Assembly (NCBI RefSeq): GCF_008806595.1 | Contig: NZ_VZRB01000023.1 | Location: 62,001-126,000 of the forward strand | Origin: Streptomyces luteolifulvus | GTDB lineage: Bacteria > Actinomycetota > Actinomycetes > Streptomycetales > Streptomycetaceae | DNA length: 64,000 bases | Reading direction: 5' to 3' | Shown here: positions 24,292-32,959 of the stretch, in pieces | Position numbering within the stretch: the stretch's first letter is position 1 | Layout: each line of letters begins with the position of its first letter | Notes under the pieces: generated by a model | The model's database searches: none | Seen by the model: the letters and a program-made list of their open reading frames with translations, nothing else | What the model was told of the DNA's origin: nothing | Program-made: the position numbers and the translations under genes

Positions 24292-24708
24292 GTGGTGGAG
24301 GCCGGGATGGAGACCGGGCAGAGCATCGATCCCGGTACGCCGCACAGCGCACCGTCGTGCCAGGCGGTCGCCTGCGATGTCGTCACGGTGCCGGCGCGGC
24401 AGGGGCTGGAGGCGGTCGACATCCTGCGGCGCGGCGTGGGTGAGGCGGTGGGGCCCGTGCTGCTCGACGGGGGCGGCACTCTCGGCTTCGTGGTGCCGCC
24501 GGGAACCGCCGCGGCCTGGGACGTGCCGGGCAGCGTCTGCACGGAGACCGAGGGCCAGGGGCTGAGCCGGAACCCCGAGCCGCCGGTGGAGGGCTCGGAC
24601 TGGCTGCTGCCGCCCGGGGACGCGGACCTCGCGACCGATCCGGCGGTGCTGCGGGCGGCGCTGGACGAGGCGGCGCGGCTGATCGAGGCGGCCGACAACT
24701 GCCGGTGA
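24292..24708 (+). CDS. Small conserved Streptomyces hypothetical protein
   Basis: This 138-residue soluble protein starts at GTG 24292 behind GAGGAGG. It contains QAVACDVVTVPARQGLEAVD, ILRRGVGEAVGPVLLDGGG and GFVVPPGTAAAWDVPGSVC, a pattern I have seen in Streptomyces proteins without assigned function. It is divergent from the HTH/TPR regulator, 280 bases apart, and such pairs often occur together, so it may serve that regulator. The stretch 24012-24291 in between must contain both promoters; I see no clear operator there. Confidence 0.6.
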   Translation: MVEAGMETGQSIDPGTPHSAPSCQAVACDVVTVPARQGLEAVDILRRGVGEAVGPVLLDGGGTLGFVVPPGTAAAWDVPGSVCTETEGQGLSRNPEPPVEGSDWLLPPGDADLATDPAVLRAALDEAARLIEAADNCR

Positions 24709-24760
24709 CCTCGCCGGAGCCCGATGGGCCGACCTGCCCGTACGCCCTGATAATGGGCCA

Positions 24761-25630
24761 GTGGGAAAGTCCAGGAAGCCCGGGCGCGGCGGCGGGGCCG
24801 CGGAAGCCGTCGTCGAGGCCGTCGACGGTGGGCTCGCCGAGCTGATACCCGACCGGGACCGGGCGCGGGCCTGGACGCTGCTGATCGACGGGGCGCCGCA
24901 GTCGCACGTCGATCTCGACGACCCGGCGTACCTCTCCTTCGAGTACCAGCGCCGCCTCGGGCATGTGATCGACCTTGCCGCCCCGGCCGGCAGGCCCGTG
25001 CACGCCGTGCACCTCGGCGGCGGCGCGCTGACCCTGGCACGGTATGTCGCCGCCACCCGGCCCCGCTCCACCCAGCAGGTCGTCGAACGGGACGCCGCAC
25101 TCGTCCAACTGGTCCGCAGGGAGCTGCCGTTGGAGGCGAAAGCCCGGATACGGGTACGGTCGGCGGACGCGCGGGACGGGCTCGCCAAGGTCTCCGACGG
25201 CTGGGCCGACCTCGTCATCACCGATGTGTTCAGCGGGGCCCGTACGCCCGCCCATCTCACCTCGACCGAGTTCCTCGACGAGATCCGCAGGGTGCTGAAG
25301 CCCGGCGGGACCTACGCCGCCAACCTCGCCGACGGGCCGCCGCTGGCCCATCTGCGCGGCCAGATCGCCACCGCCGCCGCCCGCTTCCCCGAACTCGCGC
25401 TGGTCGCCGACCCGGCCGTGCTGCGCGGCAAACGCTTCGGCAACGCGGTCCTGGTCGCCTCCGACCACCCGCTCCCGGTCGCCGAACTCACCCGCCGCGC
25501 CGCCACCGACCCGCACCCCGGCCGGGTGGAACACGGCAGGACCCTCGTCGACTTCACCGGAGGAGCCTCGGCGGTGACGGACGCGGCGGCGGTGGCCTCC
25601 CCGGCCCCGCCGCCCTCCGTGTTCCGGTAG
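24761..25630 (+). CDS. Spermidine-synthase-like methyltransferase-fold protein
   Basis: This 289-residue protein has a Rossmann-type core with the nucleotide-sugar-contact motif AVHLGGGALTLARYVA, an acidic residue in QQVVERDAALV and DLVITDVFSGA, as in spermidine synthases and their non-catalytic relatives. The N-terminus is basic (GKSRKPGRGGG) and the C-terminus is a proline-rich tail. The DD/DY polyamine-binding pair is not obvious, so true spermidine synthase activity is doubtful. GTG 24761. It lies about 50 bases after the small hypothetical gene on the same strand. Confidence 0.75.
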   Translation: MGKSRKPGRGGGAAEAVVEAVDGGLAELIPDRDRARAWTLLIDGAPQSHVDLDDPAYLSFEYQRRLGHVIDLAAPAGRPVHAVHLGGGALTLARYVAATRPRSTQQVVERDAALVQLVRRELPLEAKARIRVRSADARDGLAKVSDGWADLVITDVFSGARTPAHLTSTEFLDEIRRVLKPGGTYAANLADGPPLAHLRGQIATAAARFPELALVADPAVLRGKRFGNAVLVASDHPLPVAELTRRAATDPHPGRVEHGRTLVDFTGGASAVTDAAAVASPAPPPSVFR

Positions 25631-25651
25631 GACGGCCCGGCCCGGTGGGCG

Positions 25652-26170
25652 TCAGTACGTGCCCACCTCCACCCGCGGCGGTCCGTCGTGCCAGGTGCAG
25701 AACACCGACACCCGCTCCGCGCCGGAGGAGAACTCCACCCGGATCCACGACTCCGTCTTCCAGACCTGCATCGACCAGCCCGGTCCCGGTGTCGCCGACA
25801 CGAGCGTCGCGTACGTCCTGTCCAGGTCGAAGACCACCCGGCCGCCGTCGGTGTCATAGCTCTTGACCTGGCCCGAGGCGGTCGGGGAAGGGTCGGCGGC
25901 GGTCCGCGAGGGCGTCGGAGCGGGCTTCGTGGACGGATCGCCCTTCCTGCGCGACGGACTCCTCGACGGGGACGGCCGGTTCGTCGACGACGCCAGCGGC
26001 TTCGACTCCTGCGTGGTCGCCCCGGCAGCCGTGATCGGCAGGGCGCGCGGCGGGTCGTACGCCGTGCCCGCCATCACCGTATGGACGCCCCACCACGACA
26101 GCGTGACCGCCGCGCCCGTGGCGAGCGACCAAGCCAGTACGTGTACGAGTCCTCTGCGCATCGCGGCCAT
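25652..26170 (-). CDS. Secreted or membrane-anchored hypothetical protein
   Basis: This 172-residue protein begins MAAMRRGLVHVLAWS with one hydrophobic segment, so it is exported or anchored. A long Ser/Thr/Pro/Arg linker follows (about residues 45-100), then a small globular domain with DTDGGRVVFDLDRTYA, WSMQVWKTESWIRVEFSSG and VFCTWHDGPPRVEV. No family recognised. It is divergent from the response-regulator gene 88 bases away, and genes placed this way sometimes encode accessory sensors for the two-component system. That is inference. Confidence 0.65.
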   Translation of the reverse strand: MAAMRRGLVHVLAWSLATGAAVTLSWWGVHTVMAGTAYDPPRALPITAAGATTQESKPLASSTNRPSPSRSPSRRKGDPSTKPAPTPSRTAADPSPTASGQVKSYDTDGGRVVFDLDRTYATLVSATPGPGWSMQVWKTESWIRVEFSSGAERVSVFCTWHDGPPRVEVGTY

Positions 26171-26258
26171 ACTGCCTCACGCGTCCCACGGGGCGCACAT
26201 GGTCGGAGTTATCCACAGGCTCGGGTCCGCTTCTTCCGCATGGCGTACGGTGCGGCGC

Positions 26259-26963
26259 ATGGCAAGTGTGCTCGTGGTCGAGGACGACCAGTTCGTACGC
26301 TCGGCGCTCATCCGGCATCTGACCGACGCCGCACACACGGTGCGCAGCGTCGGTACGGCACTTGAGGCGCTGCGCGAGGTCGCCCACTTCCCCTTCGACG
26401 TCGTGATCCTGGACCTCGGACTGCCCGATCTGGACGGCTCCGAGGCCCTGAAGATGCTGCGCGGGATCACGGACGTCCCTGTGATCATCGCCACTGCGCG
26501 GGACGACGAGACGGAAATCGTCCGGCTGTTGAACGCCGGCGCGGACGACTACCTCACCAAGCCGTTCTCCGTCGAGCACCTCTCGGCCCGGATGGCCGCC
26601 GTCCTGCGGCGGTCCCGCGCCGCCGCCGGTGACGTCCCGCCGTCCAACGTCATCCGTGTCGGCGGCCTGACCATCGACCCGCTGCGCCGCCAGGCCGAAC
26701 TGGACGGCGTACGGCTGGACCTCACCCGTCGTGAGTTCGACCTGCTCGCGTTCCTGGCCGGCCGGCCGGGTGTCGTCGTACCGCGCAAGGAACTGCTCGC
26801 CGAGGTGTGGCAGCAGGCGTACGGCGACGACCAGACCATCGACGTCCATCTGTCGTGGCTGCGGCGGAAGCTGGGCGAGACGGCCGCGGCGCCGCGCTAT
26901 CTGCACACGCTGCGCGGTGTCGGCGTGAAGCTGGAACCGCCCGGAGGGGAGCCGTCGCGATGA
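26259..26963 (+). CDS. OmpR-type response regulator
   Basis: This 234-residue regulator has a receiver domain (residues 1-115) with Asp9/Asp10, the phosphorylated Asp52 in ILDLGLPDLDG, and the conserved lysine in LTKPFS. An OmpR/PhoB winged helix (about 135-228) follows, with LTRREFDLLAFLAGRPG and YGDDQTIDVHLSWLRRKLG. ATG 26259. Its stop overlaps the start of the histidine kinase gene (ATGA). Targets are not known; the divergent small secreted protein and the chitinase gene downstream are the closest candidates. Confidence 0.92.
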   Translation: MASVLVVEDDQFVRSALIRHLTDAAHTVRSVGTALEALREVAHFPFDVVILDLGLPDLDGSEALKMLRGITDVPVIIATARDDETEIVRLLNAGADDYLTKPFSVEHLSARMAAVLRRSRAAAGDVPPSNVIRVGGLTIDPLRRQAELDGVRLDLTRREFDLLAFLAGRPGVVVPRKELLAEVWQQAYGDDQTIDVHLSWLRRKLGETAAAPRYLHTLRGVGVKLEPPGGEPSR

Positions 26964-28363
26964 GATGGGCACTGGTCAGGGTCTGTCTGGCGGTCACCAC
27001 GATGGTGGTGGTCGCCTTCGCGGTCCCCCTCGGACTGGTCATCCGGGAGATGGCCCGCGACCGCGCGTTCTCCAACGCCGAGCGGGAGGCCGCCGCCGTC
27101 GCCCCGGCGCTGTCCATCACCACCGAACGCGACCAGCTGGAGCGGGTCGTGGCCTCCGCTGGCTCCGACGCGGGGATGGCCGTGCACATCCCGGCCGGCG
27201 ACGGCGCGGCGGCCGTCGACCTGGGGCGGCAGCGTGCCGCCGACGAGGACATCGCGACCGTGCGGAAGCTGGGCCGCGCCTCCACCACAGCGGTGTCGGG
27301 CGGCTCCACACTGCTCCAGCCGGTCGCGCTGAGCTCCGGGGAGATAGCCGTCGTCGAGGTGTACGTCCCCGAGTCCGACGTCAGCAACGGCGTCGGCACG
27401 GCCTGGGCGGTGCTGGCCCTGGTCGGGGCCGCGCTCGTCGTCGGCTCGGTCGCCGTCGCCGACCGGCTGGGCGTGCGGATGGTCCAGCCCGCGCAGCGCC
27501 TTGTCGAGGGCGCCCATGAGCTGGGGGAAGGGAAGCTGGGCGCCCGGGTCCCGGAGGAGGGGCCGAACGAACTGCGGCTCGCGGCCGTGGCGTTCAACTC
27601 CATGGCCGACCAGGTCGTCCAACTGCTCGCGAACGAACGGGAGCTGGCGGCCGATCTGTCCCACCGGCTGCGCACCCCGCTGACCGTGCTGCGGCTGAAC
27701 GCGGCCTCGCTCGGCGACGGACCCGCCGCCGACCAGACGCGAGCGGCGGTCGCCCAGCTGGAGCGCGAGGTCGACACGATCATCCGTACGGCCCGGGACG
27801 CCAAGCCGCAGACCGCGGCCGCCGGTCCGGGCGCCGGATGCGACGCGGCCGAAGTGGTCCGGGAGCGGATGGGGTTCTGGTCCGCGCTCGCGGAGGACGA
27901 GGGCCGCAAGTGGCGGGTGGCCGGGGCGGACCGGCCGGTGCGCATACCCGTGGCCCGCGCGGATCTGGCGGCCGCCCTGGACGCGCTGCTCGGCAATGTC
28001 TTCCGGCACACCTCGGAGGGCACGGCCTTCGCGGTCGACGTGCACAACGGCGAGGACGCGGTGATCGTGCTGGTGTCGGACGCGGGGCCGGGCATCCCGG
28101 ACCCCGAGGCGGCCATGGCGCGAGGGCGGGGCTCCGGCAGCGACGGCTCGACCGGGCTCGGCCTGGACATCGTGCGCCGGCTCGCGGAGGGGACCGGCGG
28201 GGACGTACGCATCGGGTCGTCCGTGCTCGGCGGGACCGAGGTGCGGATCTGGATCCAGCTGGACGGCAGGGAACCGGTCCGGCGAGGGCATCGCGGGGCC
28301 GTGCGGCGCCGCCGCCGCGGTAGATTGGTCTCTACCTTTAACCGCTCCCGATCCCTTCCTTAA
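26960..28363 (+). CDS. Sensor histidine kinase, HAMP type
   Basis: This 467-residue membrane kinase has a first membrane helix at residues 6-28, an extracytoplasmic loop of about 115 residues, a second helix near 150-172 and a HAMP domain (QPAQRLVEGAHELGEGKLG). The H-box ADLSHRLRTPLTVLRLN carries His235. The ATPase part shows the N-box LLGNVFRHT, G1 VSDAGPGIP and G2 GLGLDIVRR. The last 25 residues are an Arg-rich tail (HRGAVRRRRRGR) ending in VSTFNRSRSLP. The DNA for that tail includes a DasR-like site for the chitinase gene. It pairs with the response regulator upstream. Confidence 0.92.
   Translation: MRWALVRVCLAVTTMVVVAFAVPLGLVIREMARDRAFSNAEREAAAVAPALSITTERDQLERVVASAGSDAGMAVHIPAGDGAAAVDLGRQRAADEDIATVRKLGRASTTAVSGGSTLLQPVALSSGEIAVVEVYVPESDVSNGVGTAWAVLALVGAALVVGSVAVADRLGVRMVQPAQRLVEGAHELGEGKLGARVPEEGPNELRLAAVAFNSMADQVVQLLANERELAADLSHRLRTPLTVLRLNAASLGDGPAADQTRAAVAQLEREVDTIIRTARDAKPQTAAAGPGAGCDAAEVVRERMGFWSALAEDEGRKWRVAGADRPVRIPVARADLAAALDALLGNVFRHTSEGTAFAVDVHNGEDAVIVLVSDAGPGIPDPEAAMARGRGSGSDGSTGLGLDIVRRLAEGTGGDVRIGSSVLGGTEVRIWIQLDGREPVRRGHRGAVRRRRRGRLVSTFNRSRSLP
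28326..28337. promoter_or_regulatory. Candidate DasR site (dre) upstream of chitinase
   Basis: TGGTCTCTACCT matches the DasR consensus TGGTCTAGACCA at 9 of 12 positions. It lies 136 bases upstream of the chitinase start and inside the 3' end of the kinase gene. DasR, the N-acetylglucosamine-responsive repressor, is known to control many Streptomyces chitinase genes. Confidence 0.45.
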
Positions 28364-28472
28364 GCGCACCCTAAGATCCCCAACGCCCGTCCGGATCAGG
28401 AACTTTGCCCGATTCCGGGTCGCTAGCGTGCTGTCGCACCCCACCCCCGTGAGCAGCGAAGGCAGGCACGCG

Positions 28473-29945
28473 ATGAGCACGCACCGGCGCAAGATCAGTG
28501 GCAGGAACAAGGCGATCGGCGGCCTGGTGGCCGCGGCCGTCGTGGGCGGCGGCGCCGTCCTGCTCACCGGGACCGCGCAGGCGGCCGGCGTCGGCGCCGC
28601 GTACACCAGGACCAGCGAATGGTCGACCGGCTACACCGCTCAGTACGTCGTCACGAACAACAGCGGTGCGGCCAAGAAGGGCTGGACGCTGGAGTTCGAC
28701 CTGCCCTCCGGGTCGAAGCTCAGCTCCCTGTGGAACGCGGAGTCGAGCGTCAGCGGGCGGCATGTCACCGTGAAGCCCGCGAAGTGGGAGACCGAGGGCC
28801 TCGCGCCCGGCAAGTCGGTCACCGTCGGCTTCGTCGTGAACGGCACCGGCGACCCGAGCGGCTGTCTCATCGACGACGCGAAGTGCTCCGCGGACAGCGG
28901 CCCCACCCCCGAGCCGACCGGCCGTCCGACCCAGTCCCCGAGCCCGACGGCGACCCCCACGAAGACCCCGGCCCCCACCAAGACCCCGACCCCGACGAAG
29001 ACCCCGACCCCCACCGCCTCCCCCTCGGAGAGCACCGGCAGCGGCACCCCCGCCACCGCCGGCTTCGCCCCGTACGTGGACACCTCCCTCTACCCGGCCT
29101 TCGACCTGCTCGGGGCCGCCCAGGCCACCGGCGTGAAGAACTACAACCTCGCCTTCATCACCGACGGCGGCGGCTGCACCCCGAAGTGGGGCGGCGTCAG
29201 CGACCTCGGGAACGACGGCGTGGCCTCGCAGATAGGCGCGCTGCGCGCCAAGGGCGGCGATGTGCGCGTCTCCTTCGGCGGGGCCGCCGGCTCCGAGCTG
29301 GCGACGACGTGCTCGTCCGCGGACGCGCTGGCGGCGGCGTACGGCAAGGTGGTGGACGCCTACAAGCTCACCAAGGTCGACTTCGACGTCGAGGGCGGCG
29401 CGCTGCCGAACACGGCCGCCAACACCCGCCGCGCCCAGGCCATCGCCAAGCTGCAGAAGCAGCACCCCGGTCTGGACGTCTCCTTCACCCTCCCCGTCAT
29501 GCCCGAGGGCCTGACCCAGGACGGGGTGAACCTGCTCGCCAACGCCAAGTCCAACGGCGTGAAGACCGACACCGTCAACATCATGGCGATGGACTACGGA
29601 CCGGCGTACAGCGGCGACATGGGCACCTACGCCGTGCAGGCGGCCACCGCCACCCAGGCTCAGGTGAAGAGTGTTCTCGGCCTGTCCGACAGTGCCGCCT
29701 GGAAGGCGGTCGCCGTCACGCCGATGATCGGTGTCAACGACGTCGTGTCCGAGATCTTCAAGGTGGACGACGCCTCCCAGCTGGTGGACTTCGCGAAGGC
29801 GAAGGGTCTGGGCTGGCTGTCGATGTGGTCCGGCACCCGTGACAAGCAGTGCCCCGGCGGCGCGAAGAACTCCGCGGACGCCACCTGCAGCTCCATCGTT
29901 CAGGAGCCGCAGGCGTTCTCCAAGGCCTTCGCGGCCTTCAAGTAG
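28473..29945 (+). CDS. Secreted chitinase, CBM2-linker-GH18
   Basis: This 490-residue protein has a signal peptide (residues 1-37, ending TGTAQAA), a family 2 carbohydrate-binding module (about 38-131, with tryptophans and a CLIDDAKC disulfide-type pair at 131/138), a Pro/Thr linker (145-190, repeats of TPTKTP) and a GH18 catalytic domain (about 197-490). The active site VDFDVEG holds Asp303, Asp305 and the acid Glu307; SFGG (267-270) is also conserved. It cleaves chitin outside the cell to chito-oligosaccharides. ATG 28473. Products could feed the hexosaminidase and GlmS encoded elsewhere in the window. A DasR-like site lies upstream. Confidence 0.93.
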   Translation: MSTHRRKISGRNKAIGGLVAAAVVGGGAVLLTGTAQAAGVGAAYTRTSEWSTGYTAQYVVTNNSGAAKKGWTLEFDLPSGSKLSSLWNAESSVSGRHVTVKPAKWETEGLAPGKSVTVGFVVNGTGDPSGCLIDDAKCSADSGPTPEPTGRPTQSPSPTATPTKTPAPTKTPTPTKTPTPTASPSESTGSGTPATAGFAPYVDTSLYPAFDLLGAAQATGVKNYNLAFITDGGGCTPKWGGVSDLGNDGVASQIGALRAKGGDVRVSFGGAAGSELATTCSSADALAAAYGKVVDAYKLTKVDFDVEGGALPNTAANTRRAQAIAKLQKQHPGLDVSFTLPVMPEGLTQDGVNLLANAKSNGVKTDTVNIMAMDYGPAYSGDMGTYAVQAATATQAQVKSVLGLSDSAAWKAVAVTPMIGVNDVVSEIFKVDDASQLVDFAKAKGLGWLSMWSGTRDKQCPGGAKNSADATCSSIVQEPQAFSKAFAAFK

Positions 29946-29996
29946 AACCCCGGCCACCCCCTCGGCCGGTCACCGGCCGCCTCCCGGCGGCTGCCC

Positions 29997-30031
29997 AGGA
30001 GGCGCACAGCGAACCCTGCTGTGCGCCTCCT
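29997..30031 (+). terminator. Strong terminator of the chitinase gene
   Basis: Perfect 14-bp inverted repeat AGGAGGCGCACAGC with a 7-base loop, followed by TTCCGTTT. A weaker CGGCCGG/CCGGCCG hairpin at 29963-29979 precedes it. Confidence 0.85.
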
Positions 30032-30073
30032 TCCGTTTGCCTGCGCGTCCGGAACCCCTGACGGGCGTTCGGG

Positions 30074-30353
30074 GAGCGAAGAGCGCAGAGGACAGGGCCG
30101 CCCTGGTCCAGGACCTGGACGCGCTGTTCGGCTGGACCCCCTGCACGACCGGGCCCTGACACGCGCATGGGACGTGCAACGGGAACTCACCGAGAAGGGA
30201 CGGCACCGTTCCGCAGGTGCCGTGGATCTGCTCGTCGCTGCGACGGCGGAACTCCAGGGCCTGACCGTGCTGCACTACGACAGCGACTTCGAGACGATCG
30301 TCTCGGTCACCGGGCAGCCGACCCAGTGGCTCGCGTCATCGGACAGTCTCTGA
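30074..30353 (+). pseudogene. PIN-domain (VapC-type) toxin remnant
   Basis: Two overlapping frames together read as the C-terminal half of a VapC-like PIN-domain RNase. One frame gives AEDRAALVQDLDALFGWTP. After a one-base shift near 30138-30142 a second frame gives HDRALTRAWDVQRELTEKG, then AGAVDLLVAATAELQGLTVL and HYDSDFETIVSVTGQPTQW. The N-terminal half with the first acidic residues is missing, and no antitoxin gene is seen. So this is a broken relic, not a working toxin. Confidence 0.7.
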
Positions 30354-30425
30354 GCGTGTCTCTGAGCGTGCCCTGCGAACCGTGAGGCGCGGCACCTCCC
30401 CTCCGCGCGCCGCGCCCCGCCCCGG

Positions 30426-31862
30426 CTACACCCCCTCGGGCCCGGGCAACGCCCCCGTCCGCGCCGCCTCCCCGTACCACCGCGCGCTCGACTTCGGGGT
30501 GCGGGCCAGTGTCGCGTAGTCGACGTACACCGCGCCGAAGCGCTTGCCGTAGCCGTAGGACCACTCGAAGTTGTCCATCAGGGACCACAAGAAGTAGCCC
30601 CGGACGTCCGCGCCGTCCGTGATGGCCCGGCGCACCGCCGACAGATGGCCGTGGAGGTACGCGATGCGTTCCGGGTCGTGGACGCGGCCGTCGGGGTCGG
30701 GCTTGTCGTCGTAAGCCGCGCCGTTCTCCGTGATGTACAGCGGCAGCCCCGGCGCCTCCCGCGTGTAGCGCATGATGAGTTCGTGCAGGCCCGTCGGGTC
30801 GATGGTCCAGCCCATCTCGGTGCGCTCGCCGGGCGTCTGGTGGAAGGCGACGTCGTCCGCGCCCGGCCAGGGAGAGTGCTCGCTGGCGCCGTGACCGTCG
30901 GCGCGCGGGGCACTGATCTCCGTGTCCGCCGCCGACACCAGCGTCGGTGTGTAGTAGTTGAGGCCCAGCGCGTCCAGCGGCTGGTGGATCGCCTCCAGAT
31001 CACGGTCCTGGACGTACGACCAGTCCGTCACCAGCTCCGTCGCGGCGAACAGCGTCTCCGGGTACGCGCCGTGCAGCATCGGGCCGTGGAACACACCGTT
31101 GGCCAGGTCGTCGATCTTGCGGGCTGCGGCCACGTCCGCCGGATCCCGGGAAAACGGCCTCACCACCGAGGAGTTGAGGCTCACCGCGACCGCATTGCGG
31201 GCCGGCAGGACCGACCGCAGGGCCGAAGTGCCCAGCCCATGCGCCAGGTTGAGGTGGTGCGCCGCCCTCAGCGACGCCGCCGGGTCCGTACGGCCGGGAG
31301 CGTGCACCCCGGAGCCGTAGCCCAGGAACGCGCTGCACCACGGCTCGTTGAGCGTGATCCACTGCTCCACGCGGTCGCCCAGCGCCTCGCCGACGAGCTG
31401 CGCGTACTCGGCGAAGCGGTACGCCGTGTCCCGCTCGGGCCACCCGCCCGCGTCCTCCAGCTCCTGCGGCAGGTCCCAGTGGTAGAGCGTGACGGCCGGC
31501 TGGATGCCGTGCGTGAGCAGCTCGTCGACCAGGCGGCGGTAGAAGTCCAGTCCCACCTGGACGGCGGGGCCGCGGCCCGTGGGCTGGACCCGGGACCAGG
31601 AGACGGAGAAGCGGTAGGCGCTCAGGCCCAGCTCCGCCATCAGCGCCACGTCCTCGCGGTAGCGGTGGTAGTGGTCGACAGCGATGTCACCGGTCTCGCC
31701 GGCGGCCGTCTTTCCCGGCGTATGGCTGAAGGTGTCCCAGATGGACGGGGTGCGGCCGTCCTCCCGCACCGCGCCTTCGATCTGGTACGCGGAGGTCGCC
31801 GCGCCCCAGAGGAAGGCGGGAGGAAAGGTCACCGGGGTCACCGGCTGTGCGGACTCAGGCAT
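30426..31862 (-). CDS. bglC: GH1 beta-glucosidase BglC
   Basis: This 478-residue family 1 glycosidase contains the acid/base glutamate in WITLNEPW and the nucleophile glutamate in YITENGAAYDD. Other hallmarks are FLWGAATSAYQIEGA and FLWSLMDNFEWSYGYGKRFG. With no signal peptide it acts inside the cell, splitting imported cellobiose to glucose. It is downstream of cebEFG in the same direction, as in other Streptomyces ceb clusters. The start ATG 31862 is overlapped by a CebR box, whose GGGAG also serves as the ribosome binding site, so repression and initiation use the same bases. The gene ends about 70 bases from the PIN remnant. Confidence 0.94.
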   Translation of the reverse strand: MPESAQPVTPVTFPPAFLWGAATSAYQIEGAVREDGRTPSIWDTFSHTPGKTAAGETGDIAVDHYHRYREDVALMAELGLSAYRFSVSWSRVQPTGRGPAVQVGLDFYRRLVDELLTHGIQPAVTLYHWDLPQELEDAGGWPERDTAYRFAEYAQLVGEALGDRVEQWITLNEPWCSAFLGYGSGVHAPGRTDPAASLRAAHHLNLAHGLGTSALRSVLPARNAVAVSLNSSVVRPFSRDPADVAAARKIDDLANGVFHGPMLHGAYPETLFAATELVTDWSYVQDRDLEAIHQPLDALGLNYYTPTLVSAADTEISAPRADGHGASEHSPWPGADDVAFHQTPGERTEMGWTIDPTGLHELIMRYTREAPGLPLYITENGAAYDDKPDPDGRVHDPERIAYLHGHLSAVRRAITDGADVRGYFLWSLMDNFEWSYGYGKRFGAVYVDYATLARTPKSSARWYGEAARTGALPGPEGV

Positions 31863-31875
31863 GGAAGCGCTCCCA
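31862..31875. promoter_or_regulatory. CebR box overlapping the bglC start
   Basis: TGGAAGCGCTCCCA differs from the CebR operator TGGGAGCGCTCCCA at one position. It begins at the first base of the bglC start codon and contains the GGGAG that acts as the Shine-Dalgarno sequence. CebR bound here would block both transcription and access to the start. Confidence 0.8.
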
Positions 31876-31936
31876 TAAGGGGTCGTGGAGACCGATGATC
31901 GGGGGGAGGACAGCAGGGCGGAAAAGGGAGGAAATA

Positions 31937-31990
31937 GAAGGACCGACGGGGAGAGAAGGACGACGGAGAGAGAAGGACCGACGGGGAGAG
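31937..31990. repeat. Purine-rich imperfect tandem repeat between cebG and bglC
   Basis: Three imperfect copies of AGAAGGACCGACGGGGAG (the middle one shorter) follow each other within an almost pure A/G stretch on the plus strand, about 31900-31990. No gene is seen in 31863-32038. The bglC transcript would carry the pyrimidine complement. Confidence 0.6.
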
Positions 31991-31992
31991 AA

Positions 31993-32020
31993 GGGGCCGA
32001 GGCGGCGCCGGCTCGGCCCC
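31993..32020 (-). terminator. Hairpin between cebG and bglC
   Basis: GGGGCCGAG and CTCGGCCCC pair around a 10-base GC-rich loop, 20 bases past the cebG stop. It could partly end cebEFG transcripts so that bglC is expressed at a different level. Confidence 0.55.
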
Positions 32021-32038
32021 CATTGGAGAACGGCGGGC

Positions 32039-32947
32039 TCAGCCCTTGACCGCGCCCTGCATGATGCCGCCCACGATCTGCTTGCCGAAGATCGCGAAGA
32101 CGACCAGCAGCGGCAGCGTGCCCAGCAGCGCGCCCGCCATGATCAGGGACTGGTCGGGGGTGTATCCGCGGCCCAGTCCCGCGACCGCGACCTGCACGGT
32201 CGGATTGCCGTTCTGGCTCAGCACCAGGAACGGCCACAGGAAGTCGTTCCAGGTCTGTACGAACATCAGCATCCCCAGGACCGCCATCGCGGGGCGGGCC
32301 GCCGGGAACACGATGTGCCACACCACGCGCCAGCTGCTCGCGCCGTCCACCCGGGCCGCCTCGATCAGCTCGTCCGGCAGCGCCTGCAGCAGGTACTGCC
32401 GCATGAAGAACACCCCGAACGCGCTGACCAGCGACGGCAGGATCACCGCCTGAAGCTGGTCGGACCAGTCGAGCTCGGCGACCATCATGTACAGCGGGAT
32501 CACACTGAGCTGCGGCGGCACCATCATCGTGCCGATCACGATCAGCATCAGCGCGCTACGGCCCCTGAAGCGCAGCTTGGCGAAGGCGAACCCGGCGATC
32601 GTCGACAGAACGACGATGGTCGCCGCCGAAACGCCCGCCACGAACGTGGTGTTGAGGAACGCCTCGCCGAGGTTGGCGTCGTTCCAGGCGAGATCGAGGT
32701 TGTCGAAGAGGTTCGAGCCGAACCAGAACGGCGGCGGGGTCTGCGCGAGCCGCTGGTTGTCGCGCGAGGCGGCGATCGCCGTCCACACCAGCGGGAACAG
32801 TGAGCCGATGGTGAACAGGGCGAGGATCAGATAGGCGATGGGCCCGGCGTGCAGCGTGCCGCCCGCGCGGGCCGACCTGGGCAGCCGGGACCGCCTCGGC
32901 GGTTCGGGCGCCGCGTCGGCCGGGGGTTTCGTCAGGGTCGTCGTCAC
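32039..32947 (-). CDS. cebG: Cellobiose ABC transporter permease CebG
   Basis: This 302-residue CUT1-family sugar permease (MalG-like) has six predicted membrane helices. The cytoplasmic EAA loop is EAARVDGASSWRVVWHIVFP, which contacts the ATPase (in Streptomyces usually the shared MsiK, not encoded here). GTG 32947 starts it 12 bases after cebF. With CebF it forms the channel for cellobiose and cellotriose delivered by CebE. Confidence 0.92.
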   Translation of the reverse strand: MTTTLTKPPADAAPEPPRRSRLPRSARAGGTLHAGPIAYLILALFTIGSLFPLVWTAIAASRDNQRLAQTPPPFWFGSNLFDNLDLAWNDANLGEAFLNTTFVAGVSAATIVVLSTIAGFAFAKLRFRGRSALMLIVIGTMMVPPQLSVIPLYMMVAELDWSDQLQAVILPSLVSAFGVFFMRQYLLQALPDELIEAARVDGASSWRVVWHIVFPAARPAMAVLGMLMFVQTWNDFLWPFLVLSQNGNPTVQVAVAGLGRGYTPDQSLIMAGALLGTLPLLVVFAIFGKQIVGGIMQGAVKG

Positions 32948-32959
32948 GGCCGGTTCTCC

